Position numbers and translations under genes: made by a program | Part shown: positions 45,402 through 56,040 of the stretch, piece after piece | Position numbering within the stretch: position 1 is the stretch's first letter | Layout of the letters: the number at the start of each line of letters is the position of its first letter | Source: Nyssa sinensis | Lineage: Eukaryota > Streptophyta > Magnoliopsida > Cornales > Nyssaceae | Assembly (NCBI GenBank): GCA_008638375.1 | Contig: CM018041.1 | Location: 10,904,846-10,968,845, forward strand | Reading direction: 5' to 3' | Length of the DNA: 64,000 nucleotides | Notes under the pieces: model-generated | Seen by the model: only the letters and a program-made list of their open reading frames with translations | The model's database searches: none | Told to the model about the DNA's origin: nothing

Positions 45402-46553
45402 CTAGAGAGTGAGGTAGACACTGAACTGGGTGATTGTTTCCACACCATCTGTTGTGTGCTGATCTTGATGCTGAAGAGTCTCAATGGTGGCATACCCTTT
45501 TGCACTCTCATACTTTCCAGTCCCTCCAATAATAGCAATATCAGACACCGGCGAGCCCGTGCGGTGGACCCCAAAGAAACTAATGGTGTCCTCCACGGCC
45601 TCGTGATCACCACCATGGAGCAATGCGGTTAACACAATGGTGTGGCTGGTGCCATCCAAAGAGCTTGACAAGTAGAATCCTTGTGCTCTACCAAGCACAG
45701 CTGATCCTAGCTCGTGCCCCTTGGTTAACTCATTGTCGACGACGGTGGTGGAACCGAACATGACCTGTTGAATGGTTGTGCCTGCCGGCAGCTGTCCAGC
45801 AGTGACAAATGGCATGTTGTTACCACCATTGACTATATTGTTGTTGCCACTGTTTTGTAGGACAGTGGAGGCCGGTGAACCATTAAGGCCAGCAAGGAAT
45901 GGGACATTGTTACTGTTGATGATACCGTTAATATTGTTAAGTGGGACCCCGCCGGTGATTGGGAAGACTTGACCGTTGGATTTGGAGAAAGGGAGGCCGT
46001 TGGCTCCAGAGCTGGCCACAATTCCAGTGACCACCCTACCAGATGGGTGGGACCCACCCAAGATGTCATGCATGAAGAATGATAATGCAGGGTGCTGTGG
46101 GTCAGCTTGTGCCACAGTGGCACTATCGGTGGCCACCGTGGAAGTCCCACCAGATGATGTGGCAGCAGGTGCCACATTGGCAACAGGTGTTGTCAATGTG
46201 CTGGGAATTCCCGTAGCAGGGGCCACCGTGGCACTAGGGGTGACAACTGGGACTGGTCCAGTTGGTAATGTGGTGGATGGGGCAGCTATGGGTGTGGTCA
46301 CGGTGGGACTGGTGGCAGTGGCAGGGATTTGGCCACTTGGCATTGTGGTGGTGGGGCCGCCTTCCACTGGTGCCACATCGGGGATGTCTTCTGCCGCTGG
46401 ATTAGACACTTCAGGTGCATCGGCTGGGATTGGAGATTGTGGGTCCACTTCATCAAGAATCCGAGCTGAGTTGGCACATCTGAGGGCGATGGCTAGCAGC
46501 AAGAGATAGATGGTGACCTCGAGTGCTTTAGAAATGGATTGAATTTTGGCCAT
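45402..46553 (-). CDS. Dirigent protein, DIR-e-like, with a long P/A/T/V-rich linker
   Basis: Intact 383-residue frame from ATG at 46553 to TAG at 45402. Residues 1-29 form a signal peptide (hydrophobic YLLLLAIALRC, cleavage likely after ANSA). Residues about 30-150 are a low-complexity P/A/T/V-rich linker with repeated VTTPIAAPST-like units. The dirigent domain starts near ALSFFMHDILGG and includes GRAQGFYLSSS, FFGVHRTGSPVSDIAIIGGT and GKYESAKGYATIETL. Dirigent proteins are secreted beta-barrel proteins that steer radical coupling of monolignols. DIR-e members with this layout include ESB1, needed for Casparian-strip lignin, so a wall-lignin role is plausible but inferred. A TATA box lies about 80 bp upstream. 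A near-identical pseudogene lies in the upstream TRM-like intron. Confidence 0.93.
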   Translation of the reverse strand: MAKIQSISKALEVTIYLLLLAIALRCANSARILDEVDPQSPIPADAPEVSNPAAEDIPDVAPVEGGPTTTMPSGQIPATATSPTVTTPIAAPSTTLPTGPVPVVTPSATVAPATGIPSTLTTPVANVAPAATSSGGTSTVATDSATVAQADPQHPALSFFMHDILGGSHPSGRVVTGIVASSGANGLPFSKSNGQVFPITGGVPLNNINGIINSNNVPFLAGLNGSPASTVLQNSGNNNIVNGGNNMPFVTAGQLPAGTTIQQVMFGSTTVVDNELTKGHELGSAVLGRAQGFYLSSSLDGTSHTIVLTALLHGGDHEAVEDTISFFGVHRTGSPVSDIAIIGGTGKYESAKGYATIETLQHQDQHTTDGVETITQFSVYLTL

Positions 46554-46628
46554 TTTGGGTTTGTGAAAATAAGCCTGTAAGGTGAGACTTGAGAGGGTAG
46601 CTTTTGTTGGAGCAAAGAATAGTCTGCA

Positions 46629-46641
46629 CGGCTATATATAG
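46629..46641 (-). promoter_or_regulatory. TATA box of the dirigent gene
   Basis: gctatatatagtt, palindromic core ctatatatag, 76-88 bp upstream of the ATG; conserved in copy A. Confidence 0.65.
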
Positions 46642-46828
46642 TTTGAATAGTCTCTAATAGGAAGTGGAGCTGATGAGATGGAGTTGTTGCCTACCCTTAT
46701 TTGTAGGGTATGTTTAGTTGTGAAAACTAACTCCAATTACAAAGTTTTTGGAGTGTTTTGACATAAGGTTCTTATGTTGAGTACAATCTACAAGTTTCTT
46801 AATCATCTTCACATTCCTTCCACATTAT

Positions 46829-46829
<1 letters not shown>

Positions 46830-46871
<42 letters not shown>
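46830..46871. repeat. (AT)n microsatellite, copy B
   Basis: About 20 at units, ending before aactgtcccc as in copy A. Confidence 0.9.
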
Positions 46872-46872
<1 letters not shown>

Positions 46873-47114
46873 CTGTCCCCAAATAAAATAAAATAAAAAA
46901 TTGTCTGTGTGAGATGAAATGTCAAATGACAATGTGCCTTGCATTTGCATACCACCTCAGGCTGGGGCACTTGTACCATTTTTTGTTGCACAAAGAGTAC
47001 AATTTGTTTGGAGATATTCTTTTATTGTCAAGCAATGTCGTGGCCAGTGCCCAAGGCTCTCGAAGCCCAATTTCAATTCTATTATTTGGTTGATTAATAA
47101 TTGATTTGGAATGA

Positions 47115-47611
47115 AATTCGTATTCTGCAGATTTCAAATCCAATGTGACATTTCCAAAATAAAAAATAATCAAAGTTCTACAATATAAGAATTCTAAATC
47201 TAATCAAGAGCAACCTTAATAATAATTGTGGATTTGGTGATCTTTGGTGCAACTGGATGGGATAGACATATCCCCTTATCTGTGGTTTTGGTAATAGAAT
47301 TATGAATATAGAACTTCTCCAAAGAATGAGAGAAGTAGAAAGTAAATGTTTGATAAAAAGCTTCTTTTCTTGCTCATTTATAATCTATAAAATTCTTCTA
47401 TCATTCTTTTTTGATGAATCAAAGTATATTAGAGCCCATAAATGTTTCTTCAAAAGCTAATTTTCTTATTGCATATAATTTTAGAATTATGGTTGTTTTT
47501 CAATAAAAGAAAAAAGTGTCTTATTAGACCTTTTAAGGATCTGAATTTAACTGAATTGCTGTTTAGTTTATACTAAAGAATTCTCAAGTTGAACATTACA
47601 CAAAATGAAAT
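47115..47611. other. AT-rich intergenic DNA
   Basis: I see no gene or repeat structure here, apart from the GAAAT target copy at its right end. Confidence 0.6.
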
Positions 47612-48151
47612 TGATGCTGCACTTTTTAGCTTCTGCGAGCGTTGCTGTAAACTTCCGAACTCCGTTACCTAAGGAACACTCAAAAGGAAGATCAGAGGGC
47701 TACTGGATTGGCTCCAACGGTAGCCGCTCTGATGCTTAAGTCAATAAAACTGAATTGAAAGACTGTAATGTAAGTCAAAGAATGAGCATGACCCTAAAAG
47801 CATACCTTAGTGTTTTATTTATAGGCTTAGTGATTCCTAAGTTGATTAGGATTTGAAGCCATGAAAGTAAGAATTTGATCGTCGGAGAATACTGCGTTTG
47901 AGAGATAACCATGGGTGGCAGTTCCCTTGTAGAAGACCGTTTCCTTATCCTCTGCTCGGTAGGCGTTAAGGCGGTGATGAGCACTGAACAATGGGGAGTG
48001 CTCTGAAGGTCTGTGCTCAGACCTGTGAGTTCTGGAGGGTAAGTGCATAAGCCTGCTCTGAACGGCTGGCTTGCTCTGGATGACTGAGTTTTAACTGATC
48101 TGTAGGCACACGTGTCACATGAGGATTGGTCGGTCACTTTGTGGTATATCA
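47612..48151 (-). mobile_element. Solo LTR of a Tat-lineage element
   Basis: The 540-bp block begins TGATGCTGCACTTTTT and ends GGTATATCA. Read on the minus strand it is collinear with the Tat LTR at 4166-4875, sharing tgatataccac, the cacgtgt motif, tttccttat, cctaatcaacttgg, gcttaagcatc and the terminal aaaaagtgcagcatca. It is flanked by a perfect 5-bp duplication GAAAT (47607-47611 and 48152-48156). No internal region remains, so unequal recombination between LTRs removed the rest. It is shorter than the full-length LTR and clearly diverged (roughly 70-75%), so it is older or from a sister family. Confidence 0.9.
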
Positions 48152-48156
48152 GAAAT

Positions 48157-49447
48157 CATCACATTTTGGTTTTGAACCATCTCTAACTTGATTTGGTGGC
48201 TCATGATACGGGTTTATTTGTTGATTATTTTTCTTTTCTCCATAATATTTGATAAAATTCAATCCATTTCTGAAAATAGTAGAACTTACTCTGCTTTCTG
48301 GCCTATTTCATCAAGGTGATCAGATATCGCTTGCATGTTTTCAAAGCTTTTGGAATGAATTGAATTTGTTTCTTGCGTCATGAGAGACTTCTTCTTCAAA
48401 ACAGCATAATACAGGAATTCAAGAATAAAACATTAGTAATTTTTTGCTTGACTTTCCTTTCCTTTCCACTCCCTTTCTTTTGTTTGAAAAAAAAGTAGTT
48501 AGGTTTATTTGTTAATCTATATATATGTTACATTAGGTTACATAGGAACCCTACAAGCAAAATGATACCGGGAGTATAATCATCAGTGGATTTCAGACTT
48601 GCCCAAAAAGAACAGAAGCTTATATGATGGTAGCAACCAAGATGACTATGTTTCAAGCATTCGATAAATGCTCAAAAATATATATACTGATGCCCCGAGG
48701 CAGATTCCTCTTCAAGCTCATCAAAGAACAGAAGTTGAGTGGTTAGGCCTTTGAAGCCTGGCCTCACGAGGTCTTGTGACATGAATTCATAGCGAATTTG
48801 TTGCATCATAGCATCATATTTGATAAATTATGCTATGCCTAATTAAGATTAGGTTGGTTAGAATCACAAATCCCCACTCCACTCCACTCCACCCCACCCC
48901 ACCCCCCCCCCCCCCCCCCCCCACCCCCCCCCCCAAAAAAAAAAAAGGATAGAAAGAAACAAAAACCACCAAAATATTTGGTAGAGCTCACTTGATAGGC
49001 CAGTCTAATCTAAAGACAATAGGTCAATTGTCCTTCATCATGTATGTAACACGAAATGGAAAAGATACAGTATTTTCTTGTGAGGTTCTGCTACATTTAG
49101 TTCATCTATTATCATTCAACATGCCAATCACAATATAAACAAAATAATTGTATAGAACACAATTATACCCACCAAACAATGATCTTATTTACATACTCAT
49201 ATCAAATGCCATTGCAATTTCCAGCAGACTAATCTGTATCTGAAAGACCGACACACAGTAGAATTGAGAATTCATCTCATTAATAGACAAAAAGATGCTT
49301 GCAACACAGGTAATCATCATTTCCATTTCAATTAAATATAAAATGTCCAAAAATTACTGTTGAGATTCTTTAAATCAAAGTACAAAGAAACAATTGCAAG
49401 TCACAACGTCATACTTTATATGCTATTTGGTTGACAGTTCTTATTAA
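48157..49447. other. Intergenic DNA downstream of the second dirigent gene
   Basis: No gene is supported. It holds a C-rich low-complexity tract (48872-48946). The last few hundred bases should include the 3' UTR of the minus-strand dirigent gene. Confidence 0.55.
48872..48946. repeat. C-rich/A-rich low-complexity tract
   Basis: (ccact)n grading into long C runs interrupted by single A, then a 12-base A run. The minus strand has G runs long enough to form a G-quadruplex. Such tracts are also common sites of assembly error. Confidence 0.85.
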
Positions 49448-50179
49448 TTAACCAAGATAAACAGTGAATAAAAGGAACTTCTTGTGTCCTTCACTTTCTT
49501 TCCCCGAGGCATTAGAGCTTACATTCAGAGTCTTAACTGCTGCATAGCCATTGGCACTGTGATACTTCCCGGTACCACCAATAACTGCAATATGTGACTC
49601 AGAAACATCCGTTCGATGCACCCCAAAAAATCTCAAGCCATCTTTGTACTCACTATTAGCAAAAGTTGCTGTCATTGCCATCATATGACTATTTCCATCA
49701 TCTGAGCTTGCAACATACATTCCTTGTGCTCTTCCTATTAACGGCGAGCCAAACACTGAACTTGCAAGCAAGTATTCATCAATTTTTGTTACTGTCCCAA
49801 GTTCCAATTCCTGAAGAACTGAGGTAGCTGGAAAAGATACACCAATTCCAGGTAAATCAAGTGTTTGAGTGGAAAATCCAGTGGCTGAAGCAGTGGGGTT
49901 AGGATCTGTAATTGGTATGCCTCCATAAGGAGGGAAGAAGCCTAATGGTTTGGGGAAGGGCAGCTGGCCATTGACTTTTGTGGTTGCTGGTCTTGATGAA
50001 GGCTGAGTCTCACTAACCACATCTTGCATGTAGAAGGTGATTGTATGATGGGGATGGTGGTGACTTGGGGATGGGGATGGATTGCCAAGGGTTCGAGCCG
50101 AAAATGATCGATTGATGCTGGTCAAGAACAAGAGGAACCAGGCTATGGTTAGCATGGAAGTGAGCTTGGGCACCTCCAT
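49448..50179 (-). CDS. Dirigent protein, DIR-e-like, short linker
   Basis: Intact 243-residue frame from ATG at 50179. Residues 1-28 form a signal peptide (TIAWFLLFLTS, cleavage near SFSA). A short histidine/proline/serine linker (PSPSPSHHHPHH) is followed by the dirigent domain from ITFYMQDVVSET to LLFTVYLG, with GRAQGMYVASSDDGNSHMMA, FFGVHRTDVSESHIAVIGGT and GKYHSANGYAAVKTL. It differs strongly from the 383-residue neighbour in linker and sequence, so the two are old paralogues, not a recent copy. It is secreted; a role in monolignol coupling is the family function, with the substrate unknown. A collinear dead relative lies at 53569-53792. Confidence 0.93.
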   Translation of the reverse strand: MEVPKLTSMLTIAWFLLFLTSINRSFSARTLGNPSPSPSHHHPHHTITFYMQDVVSETQPSSRPATTKVNGQLPFPKPLGFFPPYGGIPITDPNPTASATGFSTQTLDLPGIGVSFPATSVLQELELGTVTKIDEYLLASSVFGSPLIGRAQGMYVASSDDGNSHMMAMTATFANSEYKDGLRFFGVHRTDVSESHIAVIGGTGKYHSANGYAAVKTLNVSSNASGKESEGHKKFLLFTVYLG

Positions 50180-50221
50180 GGATATATAGATATGGGCAAG
50201 AGCTCCTGTTTTCCAGTTTGT

Positions 50222-50234
50222 TCATTTATATATG
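50222..50234 (-). promoter_or_regulatory. TATA-like box of the second dirigent gene
   Basis: On the minus strand catatataaatga lies about 45-55 bp before the ATG, implying a short 5' UTR. Confidence 0.5.
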
Positions 50235-50295
50235 GGTATGGGATATCTGCCAATAGTTTGGTTGGGTGGGGTGGTTAATATTGTAGTAGTTACTT

Positions 50296-50298
<3 letters not shown>

Positions 50299-50331
<33 letters not shown>
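50299..50331. repeat. (GA)n tract upstream of the second dirigent gene
   Basis: About 16 ga units, 120-150 bp upstream of the start codon. In plants such tracts can bind GAGA-factor (BPC) proteins; function here is inference. Confidence 0.85.
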
Positions 50332-50333
<2 letters not shown>

Positions 50334-51504
50334 ATCAATAGTTCATTTAAAATTAGTTTATAGTGAGAATAGATGCAGCAATATTATATGTATAGTGGAA
50401 GGTTTTAGTGAATAGGGTGATGTTTCTTTGTGTGATAGCAACTAAAAGTTGGATAGCAAAACATATAGGAGGCTAATCTATCATCTCCCTTTTTCTAAGT
50501 TTACCCCTTTTTTTTATTAGTTTGCAACTAATTTATTGTGAGAATTACTCTTTCATATTTAATTTTCTAATTTCTATTTTCCAAACCAAAAAAAAAAATC
50601 AACTTTTGATGCTCTTTCTTTTTTCTTTTCCTTTTGGCAGAACAAGATTTGAAATCTGTTTAATTTTTGAACTAATTACTAACTACTGACTATATTCTAT
50701 TGAGGTATACTCTTTTCTTTTCAGACCAACGGATCATTGATGTATCACTAAAGTTCATATATTATAACAGTTCAGATGTACGTTTATGGAAATAATATAT
50801 TTTTGAAAGAAACTACTTGAATTGGTGAATACTTGATTTCCTTCTTTTCTTATCTTGAAATCATCTCAAGCCAATCTGCAACAAGTTATTTTATTAATTA
50901 AGATAGATATATATTACATTCAGATACACATGGGAAATCCTCCTAGGGAGTTCAAATAAAACTTTCAATAAACCATGGAGAATTGAGTTAATGAAGAACC
51001 TTAGCTTGGTGTGCCTGCAACTGCAGTGAAAGCAGGTAAAACTTTTATATTTTTCTCCAACATAAGGTCTGGACTTGTAACATATATAAAGGTAAGCAGA
51101 GCTTTGCATGAAGCTGGGCTTGCAAATGTGAAATATGTTAGGCGTATCAACTCATTGGAAATGTGCGGTGTTAATTAGTAGAGTTCTCATGTTTGATCAA
51201 ATGAAATGAGCAAGAATCATGCATGGAGCGATAGCCATTATAGATATTGGTGAGCAAAAGAGCCCAAGCTGATGTGAGCTTCCCTAAATGCCTAATTAAG
51301 CTTGGTTGGCTAACTAAGGATAACAACTCCACTCTCTCTCACACTCCTTTGAAAAAAAGGTAGCATAAAAAAAATTAAATTTTAATAATAATGGAAATTA
51401 AATTCTGACATACAATATATATTTTAAATTAAAATATTATCATGATATCATTCATGTCACATGTTTAAAACTAATTTACATTACAATAAGTTTTTCAAAT
51501 TATC
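50332..51504. other. AT-rich intergenic DNA
   Basis: Upstream flank of the second dirigent gene. No gene or clear element seen. Confidence 0.55.
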
Positions 51505-51926
51505 TTAAAGCATCTCTAATGGGCTAACTAAAAAATGTACCCATTAGTTGCCAATTAGACATGTTAATACTCTTTATATAACAAGTTAACTTTGACAATC
51601 ATTTTCTTTTCTAATGGACATGTTATTTCTTCTCTTATTTGGATCCCACACTCTTTATATTGTCTTGGGGCTATTTTTTTTTTCTCTCTCTCTCTCCTCC
51701 CTTTTCCTCCTCCCTCTCTCTCTTAATCCCACACAAAATATTTGAAAAATTATTTTTTTGTTTTTTGACAATGTGACTGACCAAAAGACAGTCACAATTA
51801 GTTTGGTATTTAACAAGTGAGGTGTGGATCCCACACTTAACATGTAAGATAACTTTTACATTGGAGTAAAATTTACCAACTTCTACACTAGCATCCAATT
51901 TAACAGCACCACCACGGATGCTCTTA
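51505..51926. mobile_element. MITE with AAGCATCTC-type termini
   Basis: About 420 bp. The left end is tta-aagcatctctaatggg and the right end, read inward on the other strand, is taa-gagcatccgtggtggtgc. The imperfect terminal repeats share the (A/G)AGCATC core. A TTA/TAA pair at the edges could be a 3-bp PIF/Harbinger target duplication or contain a 2-bp TA one. The inside has repeated gg(a)tcccaca.ctt and acatgtta motifs and no coding capacity. Confidence 0.65.
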
Positions 51927-53568
51927 CTACTAGACTTTTTCCGCTCCTTCGGTTCATTTATTCTCATTCGGTGTGTCAATCACAAGCGAACCAAAATAAT
52001 GAGCAATGCTACGAATTTCATTATTTTTATTCTACGTTGATCTTACTCGTTTATATGGAGCTAATAAAGCTAAATTTTGGTTAGTTGGTTAAAAAGTTTT
52101 ATTTTCAATGATTGAGAATGATGTTAGAAAGAAAAATAGTAATTCTATCCAAAAAAAAAAAAAAATCAACATTGAAGCAAAAATATCAAAATAAAATTTT
52201 TTATTACTGTAACATTGCTAAAATTTAATTTTAATAAAACTTAAATGATTTTTACTATTAAATTTGGCCTAAGTATCCCGAACCTAAACAGCTACCAAAA
52301 ACTGCACAAACTGCCGTTGACGTTCTCCAAGTTAAGATACAAAAAAACAAGTTTTGTTAGAAATAATGGGTTTTGAAAATAATGTTTTGGTTATCTTTGA
52401 GCTAGATTATAGTGGATCGCAAACATTAATTTTGGTGAGTCCACATGGAAATGTGTTCATTTCCATAAAAAGATTAAGATAATGTATTGGGTCGCTCAAA
52501 ACTATTAAAGAGTGAATGAGAAATTGCCTCCAAACATCACTACTTAAAAATGGTAACAAAAGCTTGAAGTTTGTGAAAAGTTTGTGTACAACATAGGATG
52601 GCTACAAGGCTTTTAAAGAGTATATATATAATTACCTTGAAGGAAAATTTGAGGCCTTAGGGGCACTCAAGTTTTGTGGAATGAGGGACCTAGCATATGC
52701 TTAATTTACCACATACGCGCATCACCGCACACTGAATCAGGTCAGGTCAGTTTGGATTTAGGTCTTGGTTGGTTGTCTATATATGTTTTTAGGAAAAATT
52801 CATTTAAATAATTTTTCATTGCTGTTAGAAACTGTCCAAAATGCTGTCATTTTGGTAACGTTTAGTAATCAGATTAATTAAATCTAACGCTGTCATTTTG
52901 CGATTCCATTTGGTTTTAGTTTAAATTTTAGAATATGATTAGTTTTTGTTCTCTTTAATTTAAATTTTATAGTATCTAATTTTTGTATTTACAAAAAACA
53001 AATTTTGTACTTTTTCAAAAAATAATTTCTACTGTTAAAATAAAATTGATTTTATAAACTTTGGTTAACAAGTTTGCAATTAAAATTACAAATTTATATG
53101 TTATCTTTTTCTAGCAAGATTAACACACTCCTTCACGTATGACCAATTTGAACTTCGACGTGCATCAATATCAATTAATATTATTAGAGTGATGATGAGA
53201 TTTAAACTCATGATCTTTTGCATGCATCAATTGATATCATCAGGATGGCGACGAAATTTGAATTCAGGAGTCTAGGACCTTTTGTCTACTTTGATACTAT
53301 GTTAAATTGATGGCTAAGTTTGAACACAATATCTTTTGTTTCATCTGATATTATGTTAAATTACTAACTTATTTAAAAATTTAAGTTAATAAAAATAATG
53401 TAATTTTAATATTATATTATCTAATATGTCTTTTTATGTGTGATCAGATTAAGTCAATACGTACAATAATTCATATTATCATGAAAAACGTAAGATTTGA
53501 CCATATAATATTTTTTTTATTTTGATGCTGTGTTAAGTCACAAACTCATTTAAACCGGTGGTTTAATA
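51927..53568. other. AT-rich intergenic DNA
   Basis: No gene is supported. It contains the third copy of the dispersed 'ttgatactatgttaaatt' repeat at about 53284-53440, here as two or three overlapping partial copies. Confidence 0.5.
53284..53440. repeat. Dispersed repeat, clustered partial copies
   Basis: tactatgttaaattgatggc and tattatgttaaattactaac occur about 55 bp apart, each followed by related sequence. A further diverged copy (gatgctgtgttaagtcacaa) is at about 53523. Confidence 0.45.
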
Positions 53569-53792
53569 GGTGCATCGGGAAAAAATCTCAAGCTATGCAA
53601 CCGCATGCTCACCAGTAGCAGAAGTTGCTGTCATCTCGTCATATGACTACAGCCATCCTCCCAGCTTGCCACTCACATCAATTTTGCAATTTTTTTTTGG
53701 GTAAATCGTCCTATAAATTTGCTTTTTGTAGTAATTATGATCCACATACATATATAGCTCGAAAAGATAAACCAATATCAGGTAAACATGGC
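53569..53792 (-). pseudogene. Decayed dirigent gene remnant
   Basis: Collinear with part of the dirigent gene at 49448-50179. The stretch ggtgcatcgggaaaaaatct...agaagttgctgtcat...tcatatgacta matches 49610-49695, and gctcgaaaagataaaccaatatcaggtaaa matches about 49829-49858. Between them the GRAQGMY region is replaced by unrelated AT-rich DNA. No frame survives. Confidence 0.68.
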
Positions 53793-54412
53793 CGACTTCA
53801 GATAGTTTGAAGCACAACTCTGACTAATGTTTTTTTTAAAATATATTTTTCTGTTCGCTTTTGGCGATTCAAGAATAATAAATTTAAATAAAAATATAAT
53901 TTAAAACAATTCTTAAATAATTTATAGAATTTTGAGTAATTTAAATATAAATATAAGTGTAATATATATATATATATACACACACATAATATATGTTTTT
54001 AATTATATAAAAAAGAGTTATAAATGTTGTATATAATTTTAATAATAGAGTTTTTATGTAATTAAAATTACTCTAGTAATAAAATTTATAAAAATATAAA
54101 TTAAATAATATAAATAATTATTTATGTAAATATATAGTAATTTTTAAAACTTTTAATAATTACAAAATTTTATATATATATATATATATATAATTACACC
54201 ACTTCTTACAAATGCGTCAACAGAAAATGTAAATTTATTAGTAAAATATTATTGTTTAATTTACACGGTTTCCATCAAAGACTTCATAGTACGATTAAAG
54301 AAATGTAGCTTCCTTTGTTTATGACCAAAAACCTCCATGGTTGCAAAACTCACTGTCTGCAACCCTCTCAAGTATCAAGGTCCCTTTCTAACAGTCTCTG
54401 ACGCCGATACAA
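53793..54412. other. Very AT-rich intergenic DNA
   Basis: It contains (TA)n tracts near 53963-53978 and 54172-54192. I see nothing coding. Confidence 0.6.
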
Positions 54413-54502
54413 ATGTGTAGAAGACCATTGTGGTAAAAGACAATCATCTCTCTCTATATGTGTAGAAGACCATTGTGGTAAAAGACAATCATCTCTCTCT
54501 AT
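54413..54502. repeat. Perfect two-copy tandem repeat, 45-bp unit
   Basis: The unit starting atgtgtagaagaccattgtg is repeated exactly at 54413 and 54458, ending in ctctctctat. It lies just left of the Copia insertion. Confidence 0.92.
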
Positions 54503-54514
54503 CTATGAAGTTTA

Positions 54515-54679
54515 CGTGAACTATGTGAAATATAGCATGTATTTATTGTATTTATTTTAGGTGAAATATAGCATATATTTATTGAATTTATTTTAAGTGA
54601 AATAGTTTTTAGGGTTTAGGTTTTCCTATATATACTCATGTATTAGTTTAACTTATCTATGAAAAAGACCTACCTTTCA
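54515..54679 (+). repeat. 5' LTR of Copia element 1
   Basis: It contains a duplicated gtgaaatatagcat...tttattttag segment, and tcctatatatactcatg as a likely TATA box. Confidence 0.9.
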
Positions 54680-54696
54680 TGGTATCAGAGCAGTGG
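54680..54696 (+). promoter_or_regulatory. tRNA-Met primer-binding site of Copia element 1
   Basis: tggtatcagagcagtgg begins at the first base after the LTR. Confidence 0.9.
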
Positions 54697-55129
54697 CGCA
54701 GCGCCCTTGTTTTTTAGCCTCTGGTTTGTCTGCCGCTTCTTCTTTATCTTTTTTTCTGCCGCGCCGTACTGCCTGTTTTGACTTTTCTCTTTTCTTCCCT
54801 CTATTCAGCGCCTCTCCTGCTTGCAATGCTTCTTTTTCTTCTTTTCTTAAATCCTTCGTCTGGGCACCGCAGTTCTTTTTTGGCTTTTTCTTTTTCCTTC
54901 TGGTCTCCTGATTGCGCCTCTTCTGACTTTTCTTCCAACAATCTTCTATTTCCTTGCTTATCTCCAAGCCGCTCCAATCGCCTCTTCTTTAGTCTTTCCC
55001 TGCGCCGTAGCCTAATGTTTTCTTCCTTGCCTTTAAGTTTTTTTTTTCTTTTTCTCTTTCTGCTTTTCCAAGCCGTTTCTTGCCTTGCGCCCTACTGCTG
55101 CTCTCTTTCTTTTCTTTTTCTTTAGTACA
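54697..55129. other. Pyrimidine-rich leader of Copia element 1
   Basis: A long T/C-rich untranslated leader (runs of ttctttt, ctttttc). The open frames seen in it on both strands are low-complexity and not credible genes. Confidence 0.7.
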
Positions 55130-56040
55130 ATGACTGAAGATAAAATTCATGCTATTAGTTGCAGACTTAATGATGCCAATTACACTTATTGAGTTAGTGT
55201 TATGAAAAATTTTCTACTTGGCCGCAAAAAGTGGGGTTTTGTATATAGTTCCATCCTGCGTCCATCAGATCCTAAGAAAGAAGGGTATGAGGCTGCATGT
55301 GAAACTTGGGATTATGATAATGCTTAGATTCTGACTTGGTTCTATAGCTCTGTCGATGATCGGATTAGAATGATGTTTTCTAAGTACTCCACGGCAAATG
55401 AGGTGTAGATGTACTTACTTGGCCTTTATCAGCAGTCCAACTTTGCCAAACGGTATGAATTAGAGATAGCCATTCAGGGTGCCTATCAGGGAGACAAGGC
55501 TATTCAAGATTTCTATATTGAGATGACTGGTCTCTAAGATCAGCTTGCTATGATGGAGCCCTTTAGCATAAGTGTACTTGATGATTATCTAAAGTTTCGG
55601 GAGAATGGCAGTTTAGTACAGTTTTTAACTGCCCACTCTCCTCAATTTGAGGCGATTCGTGGTGGCATTCTTCACCGGTCTCCTCTTCCCTCTATGGATG
55701 CTATTGTTCGTGAACTTCTTTCTGAAGAAACCTGACTGAAGACCAGTAGTCAGTCCTTATCTCCTTCTATTTTTTTTGCTCCTACATAGGCAGCTCTACT
55801 GCCCACTCCTTATGCTAATCCGCTTCAGTCCACTAGAAGGCTTAAAAGGGTCTCATTACCTTCCGATGAGTGTGCTTTTTGTCATCAGAAGGCCATTAGA
55901 AGTATAATTGTCCCAAGAAAGGACGTCCGCCCACTTCTTCTCAACGGTCCTCCACACCAGTCCGAGCCCTTGCTCCGCATACTTCTCGGTCTCTAGTAGC
56001 CTACACAACATCCTCTTCAGCTAGTGATTCCGACATTGCT
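55130..56040 (+). pseudogene. gag of Copia element 1, disrupted
   Basis: Start ATG at 55130 (MTEDKIHAISCRLNDANYTY). In-frame stops follow at 55190 (TGA), 55325 (TAG), 55406 (TAG) and 55535 (TAA), yet the frame otherwise holds (VMKNFLLGRKKWGF, SKYSTANEV, GAYQGDKAIQDFYIEMTGL). A zinc-knuckle start CAFCHQK is at about 55870, after which the frame shifts by one base. Structural protein of the particle; not functional. Confidence 0.85.

Larger units (their letters stand above)
44779..47114. repeat. Segmental duplication, copy B (probable source)
   Basis: Partner of 39012-41344. It lacks the 41-bp flanking direct repeat and carries the intact dirigent gene, so it is more likely the original. Confidence 0.93.

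Noticed and set aside
53625..53810. 61-codon plus-strand frame
   Set aside because: It overlaps the dirigent relic on the other strand and shows no protein character.
54693..55125. Open frames in the pyrimidine-rich leader of Copia element 1
   Set aside because: Low-complexity Phe/Leu/Ser or Lys/Glu translation of T/C-rich DNA; the real gag ATG is at 55130.
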